A stretch of DNA of 64,000 nucleotides from Bacillota bacterium (GCA_023392595.1 JAEVYU010000081.1:1-64000), one strand, 5' to 3'. Positions 52,923-61,180 are shown, counted from the first letter of the stretch. Made by a program: numbers and translations. Notes: generated from the sequence alone by a model not told the origin.

Positions 52923-53669
52923 TTGAAGAAAATAGCCAGTATTATTGTGATCGTACTATTATTCGGTATCGCGATACCGGGCATAACCATTCCGGCCTGG
53001 GCTGAAGAAAATACCTCCAAGGGAGACTTCAATGTTCTCATCGGAAATAAAAGTTTGGTACAAGGTGATTATAAACTCACTGATAAACTTACCCTCAATG
53101 GCGAGGCCGGGGAAGTAACCGATTATGTATCGGAAAAGAAATATAACGATGAGCGGGACTACTACCTGCGAACCGATCTGCGCTATCAGGCCAACAGTTG
53201 GTTTGGTATTAAGCTCGGCGCCCGTTACGACTCCCAGCCTGAAGAAACAATACCCTATGCCGGTATAGATTTTGAAACCCCTTTTGGCACTAGCAATCTG
53301 AGGTTGACGGGTTTCTATAACTACAATTATGAAGGAAAAGATTGGTCTAACTATGAAGTTGCCTGGCGGATCGAGATGTACAAGCGCCAGTATATTTTTG
53401 CCGGAATCAGCGGCAATGCCGGTGATGGATTTAAACCTTACAGTTATAATACGGAAAACGACCCCCAATTCTTTCTGCGCGGCGATTTTTCCGGAGTGTG
53501 GAGCAAATTCAGCTTGAATTTTAAACCTTTGTTATATGCAAGTGGAGAAATTTTTACGGATACCAGTTTCCGATACGCTTTGAGTCAACGGACCAATTTA
53601 ATTATCAATTTTAATGATTATTACGATCATGACATGAAATACCGATTGGGAATTGAGCATAAATTCTGA
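52923..53669 (+). CDS. Small outer-membrane beta-barrel protein
   Basis: About 248 residues. The signal peptide (IASIIVIVLLFGIAIPGITI, cleavage near AWA-EEN) is followed by amphipathic, Tyr/Phe/Asn-rich strands of 8-12 residues with polar turns, for example YYLRTDLRYQANSWFGIKLG. It ends in Phe (GIEHKF), the typical last-strand signal of outer-membrane barrels. The TTG at 52923 is correctly spaced from GAAGGAG; the frame open further upstream is unconserved. About 12 strands seem possible. It is 15 bp before the GerMN gene and probably co-transcribed with it. The function is unknown. Confidence 0.65.
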   Translation: MKKIASIIVIVLLFGIAIPGITIPAWAEENTSKGDFNVLIGNKSLVQGDYKLTDKLTLNGEAGEVTDYVSEKKYNDERDYYLRTDLRYQANSWFGIKLGARYDSQPEETIPYAGIDFETPFGTSNLRLTGFYNYNYEGKDWSNYEVAWRIEMYKRQYIFAGISGNAGDGFKPYSYNTENDPQFFLRGDFSGVWSKFSLNFKPLLYASGEIFTDTSFRYALSQRTNLIINFNDYYDHDMKYRLGIEHKF

Positions 53670-53684
53670 TAGGGGGCATGATTG

Positions 53685-54260
53685 ATGCGACGTTCTACGA
53701 CCGTGTTGATCATTATATTCTTGATTATAGTGGGAATAGGCGGGTTTCTTTGGGGCCGGGCCGGAATGTTTCCCTTTGAGAGGACAAGCGTTAAAACTCC
53801 AAAAATAAAGCCGGAATTCAATGGCAAAGTGGGCCGGGCCGAAGTCGTGGTATTCTTTTTAAAACCGGGGGCTGCCAATTTTTATTTAAAACCGGTGTTA
53901 TACCATGTGAAAATGGATCAAGACCTGCATATTCAAGCCTTAAATGCCCTGTTCGCAGGTCCGACCGCCGAGTCGAAGTTATTGCCGCTCTTTCCCAAGG
54001 ATACGAAGATCATCAACCTTACAATCAAAAAAGGGGTCGCCTATGTAAACTTAAACTCGAAAGTTACGGAGATTAATGTGGGCGCCTCTACGGAAATGCT
54101 GGCCGTCGCTTCGATTGTGAATACACTTACCAAATTTCCCGATGTTTTTCGGGTGAAAATTTTGGTCGAGGGAAAAGAGATTGAATCGTTAGCAGGTCAT
54201 GTTGATGTTTCGGGACTTTTGGGATATAACGATCAGTTGGTGGATCCGGAGTTTTTTTAG
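53685..54260 (+). CDS. GerMN-domain protein
   Basis: A 191-residue membrane-anchored protein. An N-terminal helix (STTVLIIIFLIIVGIGGFLW) leads to an extracytoplasmic GerMN/sporulation domain (about 58-160). It contains VVVFFLKPGAANFYLKPV, ALNALFAGPTAESKLLPLFP and GVAYVNLNSKVTE. The domain occurs in GerM, a spore-envelope assembly protein, and in LpqB-like lipoproteins. ATG 53685 follows AGGGGGC. It lies downstream of an outer-membrane barrel gene, an unusual partnership that could link spore envelope and outer membrane. A terminator follows at 54297. Confidence 0.85.
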   Translation: MRRSTTVLIIIFLIIVGIGGFLWGRAGMFPFERTSVKTPKIKPEFNGKVGRAEVVVFFLKPGAANFYLKPVLYHVKMDQDLHIQALNALFAGPTAESKLLPLFPKDTKIINLTIKKGVAYVNLNSKVTEINVGASTEMLAVASIVNTLTKFPDVFRVKILVEGKEIESLAGHVDVSGLLGYNDQLVDPEFF

Positions 54261-54296
54261 AATGGATGGGCTCTATCTGGTATCATTGAATAGTTG

Positions 54297-54324
54297 AAAA
54301 AAGGCTCCTTTCCGGGGCTTTTTT
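54297..54324 (+). terminator. Intrinsic terminator after GerMN gene
   Basis: An AAAAAAGGCTCC/GGGGCTTTTTT stem with one bulge and a T-run, 36 bp after the stop codon. Confidence 0.65.
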
Positions 54325-54394
54325 GTTAGGAACGTGGGACGTGTCGTTCTGGGGAGGACTTTGGGAAGAATGGTTTAGATTCGGAGGAATTTAA

Positions 54395-55090
54395 ATGCGG
54401 TCCCCGATTGTGGTCATGATATCATCCGATATTGAATGGAGGATTATTTGTAATATATTAATAAATCCGCTATCCAGAACGTCTCCCTTTGGTCAGTATT
54501 TTGAAAATTTCGATACCCCGACGGGGCATGACGTAATTTTCTTTCAGGGCGGTTGGGGTAAAGTTGCCGCTGCCGCTTCCACCCAATATGCGATTGAACG
54601 CTGGAAACCGGCATTGATTGTCAATTTAGGCACTTGTGGCGGTTTTCGGGGACTCGTTGAAAAAGGCGCAATTTTATTGGCTGAAAGGACAATTGTCTAT
54701 GACATTGTAGAGCAAATGGGTTCTTTTGATGAAGCTTTAGCCCATTATGTTACCGCAATTGATCTATCTTGGTTGACAGAACCTTTTCCCCAAAAGATTC
54801 AGCGCACCGTGCTCGTATCCGGAGATAGGGATGTATTTTGTGGGGATATTGAAATACTCCACCAAAAGTACGGCGCCATAGCTGCAGACTGGGAGTCGGG
54901 AGCCATCGCCTGGGTATCCTCTAAAAACAACATCAAGACACTGATACTTCGGGGAGTGTCGGATTTAGTCTCTGGTAGCGGGGCTGAAGCCTATCATGGA
55001 AACATCAAAGTATTTGAAAACAATGCCGAAAGTATATTGAAAGAATTAATGGCAAAATTGCCGGAATGGATTAATCGGTCGAATTTATAA
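54395..55090 (+). CDS. MTA/SAH nucleosidase-like nucleoside phosphorylase
   Basis: A 231-residue protein of the PNP_UDP_1 fold. Visible signatures are FQGGWGKVAAAASTQYAIE, LIVNLGTCGGFRG (phosphate/ribose loop) and DWESGAIAWVSSKNNIKTLILRGVSDLV. The catalytic Asp lies in RGVSD, as in Pfs. Typical substrates are methylthioadenosine and S-adenosylhomocysteine. The family Met-Glu pair of the ribose site appears as DWESGA. ATG 54395 has CGGAGGAA upstream. A membrane protein follows after 21 bp. Confidence 0.82.
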   Translation: MRSPIVVMISSDIEWRIICNILINPLSRTSPFGQYFENFDTPTGHDVIFFQGGWGKVAAAASTQYAIERWKPALIVNLGTCGGFRGLVEKGAILLAERTIVYDIVEQMGSFDEALAHYVTAIDLSWLTEPFPQKIQRTVLVSGDRDVFCGDIEILHQKYGAIAADWESGAIAWVSSKNNIKTLILRGVSDLVSGSGAEAYHGNIKVFENNAESILKELMAKLPEWINRSNL

Positions 55091-55111
55091 AGAGGAAAGA
55101 GTTGAACATTG

Positions 55112-55726
55112 ATGAAACGAAACGCTTGGCTCTTAATCATGGTAGTCCTAATGATAATCATCGTTTGTGCTTTCAATATGAGGTTTATCAGTCACTACGC
55201 CCAACAGATTTTAAGTCAAAATATCAAAGAGTTCCCCGCAAAATGGAATGATAGGAGCGATGGAAAATCATTTGAATCCACCTATCGTGATGAAGATATG
55301 CGGTTAGCCAGGTTGAAATTGGGAATCTCATCGGAAGATGTCCGCAATCTTTATGGAGCTCCTCTTCGGACCAGGGCTATCACGGTGGAATCTCCCAATA
55401 ATGCAGATTATAACGTTTTTTGTACATATTGGAATTATTCCGATTTAGAAGTAGGTTTTCAAAATTCGGCTAAAAAGACCACCCCCAGGCCACAAGATAT
55501 TGGTCATCTTTTTATGATAACTGTTAAAACCGCTAAATTTCAGTCTTATCGCGGGATTAAGGTCGGCGATCCGGTTGATTTGGTAAAAAAGAGATACGGC
55601 TTGCCCTCAAAAAACATCTATGATGATCTGGGTTCCCTATTCTATGAGCGGCAGTTAACCTATATTAAGTTTGGGCAAGCTAAAGGAAAGGTATCGGATA
55701 TCGAACTGGCTGAAAATGCGGATTAA
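55112..55726 (+). CDS. Membrane-anchored protein with two BamE-like repeats
   Basis: A 204-residue protein. One N-terminal transmembrane helix (AWLLIMVVLMIIIVCAFNM) precedes an extracytoplasmic region. Two similar segments, LKLGISSEDVRNLYGAPL (about 70-87) and IKVGDPVDLVKKRYGLPS (about 150-167), match the G-x-s-x-x-x-V-x-x-x-x-G-x-P pattern of BamE/SmpA-OmlA folds. They are separated by aromatic strands. ATG 55112 is preferred to the adjacent TTG, with AGAGGAAAGAG upstream. Its role is unknown; the fold would suit an envelope-assembly or sensor function. Confidence 0.6.
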   Translation: MKRNAWLLIMVVLMIIIVCAFNMRFISHYAQQILSQNIKEFPAKWNDRSDGKSFESTYRDEDMRLARLKLGISSEDVRNLYGAPLRTRAITVESPNNADYNVFCTYWNYSDLEVGFQNSAKKTTPRPQDIGHLFMITVKTAKFQSYRGIKVGDPVDLVKKRYGLPSKNIYDDLGSLFYERQLTYIKFGQAKGKVSDIELAENAD

Positions 55727-55736
55727 GAACGCTAAT

Positions 55737-55838
55737 AGAGCGTATCGTAAATAAATGGTAATCAGAGATGGGGAAGATACGCTCTACTTAAGTAAAACGT
55801 TCCCAATCATGGAGTAGTTATTGAGAGAACGTTTTACT
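55737..55838 (+). promoter_or_regulatory. Two consecutive inverted repeats upstream of folP
   Basis: AGAGCGTATC (55737-55746) pairs with GATACGCTCT (55776-55785), and AGTAAAACGTTC (55791-55802) pairs with GAACGTTTTACT (55827-55838). Both are perfect, 10 and 12 bp. They fill the gap between the BamE-like gene and folP. They could form a leader structure or bind dimeric regulators. Confidence 0.4.
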
Positions 55839-55874
55839 AGTATCCCGCGGGATTGTCGGAGGAGTTATGAAACC

Positions 55875-56711
55875 ATGAAAACCTTCACGCCGAAAATAAT
55901 GGGGATTTTAAATATCACCGAGGACAGTTTTTCCGATGGCGGATGTTATCTGGAACCGGAGAAGGCCTTAAAAAAGGCGGAACAGTTAATCCATGACGGG
56001 GCCGCTATTATTGACATCGGGGCGGCATCCAGCAACCCGGAAACCAAGCCGGTATCTCCGGAAGTGGAAATAGACCGGTTAAATCCGGTAATAGATTTAT
56101 TGCATTTCAAGAATATACCGGTTTCGATCGATACCTTCAATCCCATCGTTCAACGGTACGCCATTGAAAAAAGAGTCCGGTACCTCAACGATATTCAGGG
56201 GTTTCCTAATCCGGCAATCTATCCCGAATTGGCCGAGTCTGACTGTAAATTGATTGTAATGCATTCGGTGCAACGTCTAGGCCCGGCCACAGTGGTGGAA
56301 ACAAAACCGGAAAAAGTATTCGCGGGAATGATCAAATTTTTTGAAGAACGTTTGAAAGTCCTTCAAGATGCAGGTATACCTCTTGAACGGATTATTCTCG
56401 ATCCGGGAATGGGATTTTTCCTGGGCTCCAACCCGGAATCTTCCATTTACGCATTAACCAATATCGGAGTCCTGAAAGAATATTTTCATTTGCCGGTATT
56501 GGTAGGTGTTTCCCGGAAATCTTTTTTAAGCGCTATCGTCGGCGGGCGGGTTCCGATTGAAAGAGGCGCGGCGACTCTGGCATTGGAAATCTATTTGTGT
56601 GAAATGGGAGTCGAATATATCCGGACCCATGATGTCAGAGCCTTGGGGGATGCGCTGAAGGTATTCAAAACTTTGAAGGGAATGGATGAGGAGGATATCT
56701 GCCGGATTTAA
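55875..56711 (+). CDS. folP: Dihydropteroate synthase
   Basis: A 278-residue TIM-barrel enzyme that condenses p-aminobenzoate with dihydropterin diphosphate in folate synthesis. Motifs in order: IMGILNITEDSFSDGG (the usual PDSFSDGG reads EDSFSDGG), IIDIGAASSNPET, VSIDTFNPIV, YLNDIQGF, LIVMHS, RIILDPGMGFFLG, LVGVSRKSFL and YIRTHDVRAL. The sulfonamide-site Lys/Arg residues are retained. ATG 55875 follows CGGAGGAG; the longer frame starting at 55821 lies inside the upstream hairpin. No other folate gene is adjacent, and a terminator follows. Confidence 0.93.
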   Translation: MKTFTPKIMGILNITEDSFSDGGCYLEPEKALKKAEQLIHDGAAIIDIGAASSNPETKPVSPEVEIDRLNPVIDLLHFKNIPVSIDTFNPIVQRYAIEKRVRYLNDIQGFPNPAIYPELAESDCKLIVMHSVQRLGPATVVETKPEKVFAGMIKFFEERLKVLQDAGIPLERIILDPGMGFFLGSNPESSIYALTNIGVLKEYFHLPVLVGVSRKSFLSAIVGGRVPIERGAATLALEIYLCEMGVEYIRTHDVRALGDALKVFKTLKGMDEEDICRI

Positions 56712-56741
56712 GAATCCCCCCAATTTGTTAAGGAATGAGAT

Positions 56742-56780
56742 AGTCAGCAGATCATAGATTTGCTGGCTGTTTTTGTTTTT
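56742..56780 (+). terminator. Intrinsic terminator after folP
   Basis: Stem AGTCAGCA/TGCTGGCT (one T-G pair) with an 11-nt loop, followed by GTTTTTGTTTTT. Confidence 0.7.
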
Positions 56781-56926
56781 CATCATCAACTTAATGAGTG
56801 AATGATCCGCTTACCATAAAAAAGGGGCAGGAATTTTCATTTAGAAAAGCGAATTTTTACCAGTGATTTTAACAGAAGTTTTAGAAGTGGGCAATATAAA
56901 ATTAACGATAAAAAGGGGGAATCATC

Positions 56927-58144
56927 ATGAAGCTGGAAGGTAAAGTTGTAGTGGCCCAAGGAGGCGGACCTACGGCGGTTATCAATCAATCTTTGGTCGG
57001 TGTGGTCCTCGAATCCCGCAAATTTGTCCAGGTTTCCAAAGTTTATGGCGCAATCAACGGGGTGAAAGGGATTATCAATGAAGACTTTATGGATTTAACT
57101 CAAGAGACCACCCACAATCTGGAGCAGGTTGCCGAAACACCGTCATCGGCCCTGTTTTCCACCCGTGACAAGCCCGATGAAAGATATTGCAAAGAAATCT
57201 TCGAGGTTTTTAAGGCCCATGATGTCCGTTATTTCTTTTATATCGGCGGCAACGACTCCGCGGACACGGTCCGGATCGTCAATCATCAGGCCGAGCTGTC
57301 CGATTATGAGTTCCGGGCTATTCATATTCCAAAAACGATTGATAACGATTTGGTGTTGAATGATCATACCCCCGGCTATGGTTCGGCGGCCCGCTTTGTT
57401 GCCCAGGCCACTATCGGAGCCAATTTGGATAACCGGGCATTGCCCGGTGTATATATCGGAGTTGTGATGGGAAGACATGCCGGGTTTTTGACGGCCGCCT
57501 CCTCCATTGCCAAAAAATATGAGGATGATGGGCCGCACCTGATTTATTTACCGGAGAGACCCTTTATCGTCGAAAACTTCGTCCGGGATGTTAAAAAGAT
57601 ATATGATAAATTAGGGCGTTGTTTAATTATTGTTTCCGAAGGGATATCCGATGATAAAGGAAACCCGATTATTACCCAATTGCAGAAGAATATTGAAAAA
57701 GACGCCCATGGTAATGTCCAGCTTTCAGGTACCGGTGCTTTGGGAGATGTTTTGGCTGATTATATTAAGGAAAAATCAGACATTAAACGGGTGCGCTCGG
57801 ATACGTTTGGATATCTGCAAAGATCATTTTTCGGTTGCGTCTCGGACGTTGATCAACATGAGGCCCGCGAGGTTGGGGAAAAAGCCGCCCAATTCGCCAT
57901 TTGGCATAATATGGACGGTTCCATTACGATCCACCGGACCGGTTCCTATTCGGTCGATTATAAACTCTCACCCTTAGCCGATGTTGCCGGTAAAACCAAA
58001 CATATGCCGGATGAATTTATTAACAAAGAAGGCAACGATGTGACGGATGCCTTTCGTTATTATGTAAGGCCCCTGTTGGGCTCGGGTTTGCGTTCGGCGG
58101 AAAGGCTGCGGGCGCCAAAAGCGCAAAAAATATTGCATATATAA
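56927..58144 (+). CDS. pfp: Pyrophosphate-type phosphofructokinase
   Basis: A 405-residue glycolytic enzyme phosphorylating fructose 6-phosphate. Motifs are GGGPTAVINQSLVGVV (phosphoryl-donor loop), YIGGNDSADT, PKTIDNDL (F6P/catalytic Asp) and MGRHAGFLTA. GGND in place of the ATP-enzyme GGDG is typical of the diphosphate-dependent clade, though donor specificity needs assay. ATG 56927 has AAAAGGGGGAAT upstream. It is a single gene with its own terminator. PPi-dependent glycolysis fits an anaerobic fermenter. Confidence 0.9.
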   Translation: MKLEGKVVVAQGGGPTAVINQSLVGVVLESRKFVQVSKVYGAINGVKGIINEDFMDLTQETTHNLEQVAETPSSALFSTRDKPDERYCKEIFEVFKAHDVRYFFYIGGNDSADTVRIVNHQAELSDYEFRAIHIPKTIDNDLVLNDHTPGYGSAARFVAQATIGANLDNRALPGVYIGVVMGRHAGFLTAASSIAKKYEDDGPHLIYLPERPFIVENFVRDVKKIYDKLGRCLIIVSEGISDDKGNPIITQLQKNIEKDAHGNVQLSGTGALGDVLADYIKEKSDIKRVRSDTFGYLQRSFFGCVSDVDQHEAREVGEKAAQFAIWHNMDGSITIHRTGSYSVDYKLSPLADVAGKTKHMPDEFINKEGNDVTDAFRYYVRPLLGSGLRSAERLRAPKAQKILHI

Positions 58145-58180
58145 AACATTTGGCTTTTTTGATGGAGAGCGGATGAACCG

Positions 58181-58226
58181 GCATTCAATGGACTGTAAAA
58201 CCTGTCCCTTGAATGCTTTATTTTTA
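58181..58226 (+). terminator. Intrinsic terminator after pfp
   Basis: Stem GCATTCAA...GGAC/GTCC...TTGAATGC with a small internal loop, followed by TTTATTTTT. Confidence 0.7.
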
Positions 58227-58359
58227 AAGATATCGGCTCATGATGGCGGAGATTGCTTCTGAGAAATAGTTTAATTTATTGTTGCCCCTCAATGAGCTTA
58301 TGGTTATGATATAGGGGGGAGAAAAGAAAGATTATCATAGCGATTTGGAGGTATTCTCA

Positions 58360-59595
58360 TTGCGGCGACCGGAATTGTTAATTCCCGCGGGAAACTTGGA
58401 GAAATTACGTACGGCGGTTCTATATGGGGCGGATGCCGTATATGTGGGCGTAAGTGGCCTCAGTCTGCGGGCAAACCAGGCTGAGTTCGGCATGGAGGAT
58501 TTGGAAACCGGGATAGGCGAAGCCCACCGGAAAAATGTCAAAGTTTATGGCGCTCTTAATGTATTTGCGAAAAATAACGATTTACCATTGGCCGAAAGAC
58601 TTATTAAGCATCTGGCGGAGACCCGGATTGACGGCTTAATAATCAGTGATCCCGGAATCCTGAGTCTGGCGCGAAGACTTGCCCCCGAAGTAGCCGTTCA
58701 CTTGAGCACCCAAGCCAATACAACCAATCATGAAGCGGTCAAGTTCTGGCATGCCCAGGGAGTCGCCAGAATTGTCCTGGCCCGGGAACTTAGTTTGGCT
58801 GAAATCTCTGAGATTGCGGTAAATTGCCCCGGCGTTGAGGTGGAACTTTTTATCCATGGCGCCATGTGTATTGCCTATTCGGGACGTTGTTTTCTCTCGG
58901 CTCTGAGAACCGGCCGGAGCGGAAACCATGGGGAATGCACTCAACCTTGCCGCTGGGAATATCTTTTATATGAATCGACCCGTCCCGGGGACCCCTTGAT
59001 TTTGGAAGAAGATCAACGCTACAGTTATTTGCTGAGTTCGAAAGACCTTTGCATGATTCAATATTTACCGGAGATTTTAGCTGCCGGAGTGTATAGTTTA
59101 AAAGTGGAAGGCCGGATGAAATCTTCCTACTATGTAGCGGCCGTCACCCGCGCCTACCGCCGGGCGATCGATGCTCTCTTGAATGCTCCGGGACAATATC
59201 GTTTGAATTCCGAGTGGTTTGAAGAATTAGCCAAAGTATCCAACCGCGGTTTCACCACGGGATTCTATTTTTCCGGGGGCCAAAAGATTCAGGAGACTGA
59301 GCCGAAGGTGAAATATTTCCAATCCTATGATTTCATAGGCACAGTCCTCGATTATCAACCCCTAAAGTCCCAAATCCTCGTGGGAGTCAGAAACCATTTG
59401 ACCACAGCGGATAGTATTGAATTGTTATTGCCTGATGAGAATCTATCTTTGGATATTCAGGAGATGACCAGCTCGGAGGGAATACCCATTCGAGAGGCCC
59501 ATAATGGATACCGGATCGGGTTGCCTGTCAATAAAGAAGTGCCGGTGGGAGCGGTCATTCGCAGAAAAATCGTTTATGTACCTATAAACCCATAA
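58360..59595 (+). CDS. U32-family protein (TrhP/YhbU-type)
   Basis: A 411-residue member of peptidase family U32, now mostly known as RNA-modifying hydroxylases (TrhP acts on tRNA U34, RlhA on 23S rRNA). It contains LRTAVLYGADAVYVG, HLSTQANTTN, ELFIHGAMCIAYSGRCFLSA with GECTQPCRW (Fe-S-type Cys set), SKDLCMIQYLPEIL and SLKVEGRMKSSYYVA. The TTG start at 58360 is correctly spaced from TTGGAGG. A C-terminal beta domain is present (about 330-411). The gene is followed by the remnant of a porin gene. Confidence 0.88.
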   Translation: MRRPELLIPAGNLEKLRTAVLYGADAVYVGVSGLSLRANQAEFGMEDLETGIGEAHRKNVKVYGALNVFAKNNDLPLAERLIKHLAETRIDGLIISDPGILSLARRLAPEVAVHLSTQANTTNHEAVKFWHAQGVARIVLARELSLAEISEIAVNCPGVEVELFIHGAMCIAYSGRCFLSALRTGRSGNHGECTQPCRWEYLLYESTRPGDPLILEEDQRYSYLLSSKDLCMIQYLPEILAAGVYSLKVEGRMKSSYYVAAVTRAYRRAIDALLNAPGQYRLNSEWFEELAKVSNRGFTTGFYFSGGQKIQETEPKVKYFQSYDFIGTVLDYQPLKSQILVGVRNHLTTADSIELLLPDENLSLDIQEMTSSEGIPIREAHNGYRIGLPVNKEVPVGAVIRRKIVYVPINP

Positions 59596-59664
59596 TTCCG
59601 GAGAAAGACCATAACCCCGTTCGCGGTCCGGGTCCTCCGGGGCCATGTCCAGGCCCTGGCCCCC

Positions 59665-59787
59665 GAAAATTTTGGTGTTGCTGTAAGTTATAACTGGTCT
59701 AGCTTGAAAATCAAAAATATAGATGGTGATAGTGATATTAAAATTAACGATACCGGTTTTGCATTCGGTGTGACCTATAATTTCTAA
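59665..59787 (+). pseudogene. 3' remnant of an outer-membrane barrel gene
   Basis: The frame ending at the TAA of 59785-59787 encodes a barrel-like C-terminus: ENFGVAVSYNWSSLKIKN, an acidic turn DGDSDIKIND and the last strand TGFAFGVTYNF with terminal Phe. No start or ribosome-binding site exists upstream, and the frame turns into Arg/Pro-rich GC-biased sequence before 59660. A strong terminator follows at 59847. I read it as the surviving tail of a porin deleted or replaced up to the U32 gene. Confidence 0.6.
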
Positions 59788-59846
59788 GAAAGCTGAAGAA
59801 ACAAAATTTTACCCAGTGCTTTGTGAAGGGGTTAATCATTAATTAA

Positions 59847-59884
59847 AAGAGAGACTGTCTCAAAGGAGGCAGTCTCTCTTATGC
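59847..59884 (+). terminator. Intrinsic terminator after barrel remnant
   Basis: Perfect 11-bp stem AAGAGAGACTG/CAGTCTCTCTT with a 12-nt loop. It ends in TCTCTT and so is less T-rich than a classic site. Confidence 0.65.
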
Positions 59885-59908
59885 GAATCCGGAGTTGTTT
59901 GATAAAAA

Positions 59909-59930
59909 TAAAACCCCTTTCGGGGTGTTG
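59909..59930 (-). terminator. Terminator of the tRNA-Leu gene (minus strand)
   Basis: On the minus strand ACCCC-GAAA-GGGGT is followed by TTTATTTTTATC, immediately downstream of the tRNA 3' end. Confidence 0.7.
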
Positions 59931-59937
59931 AAATCAT

Positions 59938-59993
59938 TGGTGCCGAAGGCCGGACTCGAACCGGCACGCTTTTAAGGACGGTGGATTTTGAGT
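59938..59993 (-). tRNA. 3' fragment of tRNA-Leu(CAA); element attachment site
   Basis: Minus-strand reading gives an anticodon loop CTCAAAA (anticodon CAA), TCCACCGTCC and a variable arm, a T-arm GCCGGTTCGAGTCCGGC, and the acceptor strand CTTCGGCACCA with encoded CCA. The matching 5' half (acceptor GCCGAAG, D-arm) is absent to the right; AT-rich sequence unlike tRNA continues instead. The fragment therefore marks the att site of the integrated element, whose truncated integrase lies 158 bp away. An intact tRNA-Leu is expected at the element's far end, outside this window. Confidence 0.8.
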
Positions 59994-60150
59994 TTTCTGC
60001 CTTACTATATAATGGAAATCAATATAAATTAGTCTAAGTATAAAATACGTGTTAAAGTGCTATTCTTAATAAAAAATAATACCATTTTTTCCCTTGGCGG
60101 TTAAAAATCTATTTATAATAGTAACTCTGTCAATTTGTTTTTGCTGGCGA

Positions 60151-60483
60151 TTATTTTTTAGAAGGGTCAATTTTAATTAAACCCGCTATCGTGGCAGCGG
60201 CCCGTTGCTTCATTTTATCGGTAACGTGAGAGTAAATATCGCCAGTTGTTCCTATGGTAGCATGGCCTAACAATTCTTGAACCGTTTTTAAACTAGCTCC
60301 GTTCTCTAAAAGAGCAGTAGCGTATGAGTGGCGGAGCTTATGAAAGGTAATTTCTTCAGGGAAACCATTACCACGTACCAGGTTTTTGACTCGAACAATA
60401 GTTTCCTTGACATCTAATCGATAAGACTTATTTTTTTGTTCATCTTCGGTTACTATGAAGTTTTCTCGTTTGAGTATAACCAA
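60151..60483 (-). pseudogene. C-terminal fragment of tyrosine recombinase (integrase)
   Basis: About 110 residues of a phage-type integrase catalytic domain. Box II HKLRHSYATALLENGASLKTV carries the H-x-x-R pair, LLGHATIGTT the third His, and IYSHV the nucleophile Tyr. Box I with the first catalytic Arg and the whole N-terminal DNA-binding domain are missing. The upstream sequence is an unrelated zinc-ribbon gene on the same strand. The frame opens only with weak GTT/TTG codons, so it is probably an inactive remnant that once integrated the element at the adjacent tRNA-Leu. Confidence 0.75.
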
Positions 60484-60488
60484 TTCAC

Positions 60489-60883
60489 CTAATCCAAGGT
60501 TATTATTATTTTATTACGCCCCGTAAGTCCACCAACAAGAGCGCCAGCCAAGCCAGAAATCGGAAGTGCCACTATACCGCCAACCAATGTCTTTCCCGCC
60601 GAAAATCCCTTTTTGTCTGCAGAAATCTGAGCTGAACCACACTTCGGGCAATATCTAACATCGGGATTATTATTTAAATCATTTATGGCTGGTGCCGGAA
60701 AGGCCGGAGTTGGTGCAAATTTGTCATAAGCTACTTTAGTAGAATTCCCACAACTTCATTTTAATTCAGGGTTAAAATGATACTCATGATCATAGCGTTT
60801 GACATATGATTTGTGTTTTAATTCGCTTCCACATTTTCACAAGATATTATATAATACGAATTTTTTTCTCGTGTTACTATCAT
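60489..60883 (-). pseudogene. Broken zinc-ribbon membrane protein
   Basis: Reading from ATG 60883 (GAGGTG upstream), MIVTREKNSYYIISCE runs into a one-base deletion that breaks the first CxxC (CE-KCG). After the shift KCGSELKHKSYVKRY continues to an in-frame TGA where LK(C)SCGN would complete the second knuckle. The frame then reads STKVAYDKF, a Pro/Ala linker, a second zinc ribbon YCPKCGSAQISADKKGFS, and a Gly-rich hydrophobic pair (TLVGGIVALPISGLAGALVG) ending at TAG 60489. The tail resembles small phage-associated zinc-ribbon proteins with KKGFSxGK. The two lesions argue for decay. Confidence 0.55.
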
Positions 60884-61018
60884 GTCGGTCACCTCTTTAA
60901 TCATAATTTTTGATCAATCATTGACCCGTTAAAAGAGAGCGCATAATTATTTAAAAAATTCATATTAGAAGGCAAACAAATTTTTCTATAATGACGATAT
61001 AATTGGGGAGGGTTTTCC

Positions 61019-61177
61019 TTGGAGAAGAAAGTCATTCCGGTAACCATGAGTATTGATGAAACAATGATGAAAGTCCGGTAAGGGCTTGAACAGATTAAAT
61101 ATGGTGAGATTGTAATAAAAGTCGAGAATGGAAAGCCACTTTGGGTGGACAAACATGAACGGGAAAGGGTGGGGTAG
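61019..61177 (+). pseudogene. DUF2292-like small protein with in-frame stop
   Basis: A 53-codon frame from TTG 61019 reads EKKVIPVTMSIDETMMKVR, then TAA (61079-61081), then GLEQIKYGEIVIKVENGKPL and WVDKHERERVG to TAG. The second half matches the YezD/DUF2292 pattern (IRYGxVxIxVQDGxVxxI...). TAA probably replaces a Gln codon. The ribosome-binding site is GGGGAGGG. The stop overlaps the region of the racemase start. Confidence 0.5.
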
Positions 61178-61180
61178 TAA

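Noticed and set aside
60901..61152. 83-residue minus-strand frame
   Set aside because: Antisense to the better supported DUF2292-like remnant and without a ribosome-binding site.
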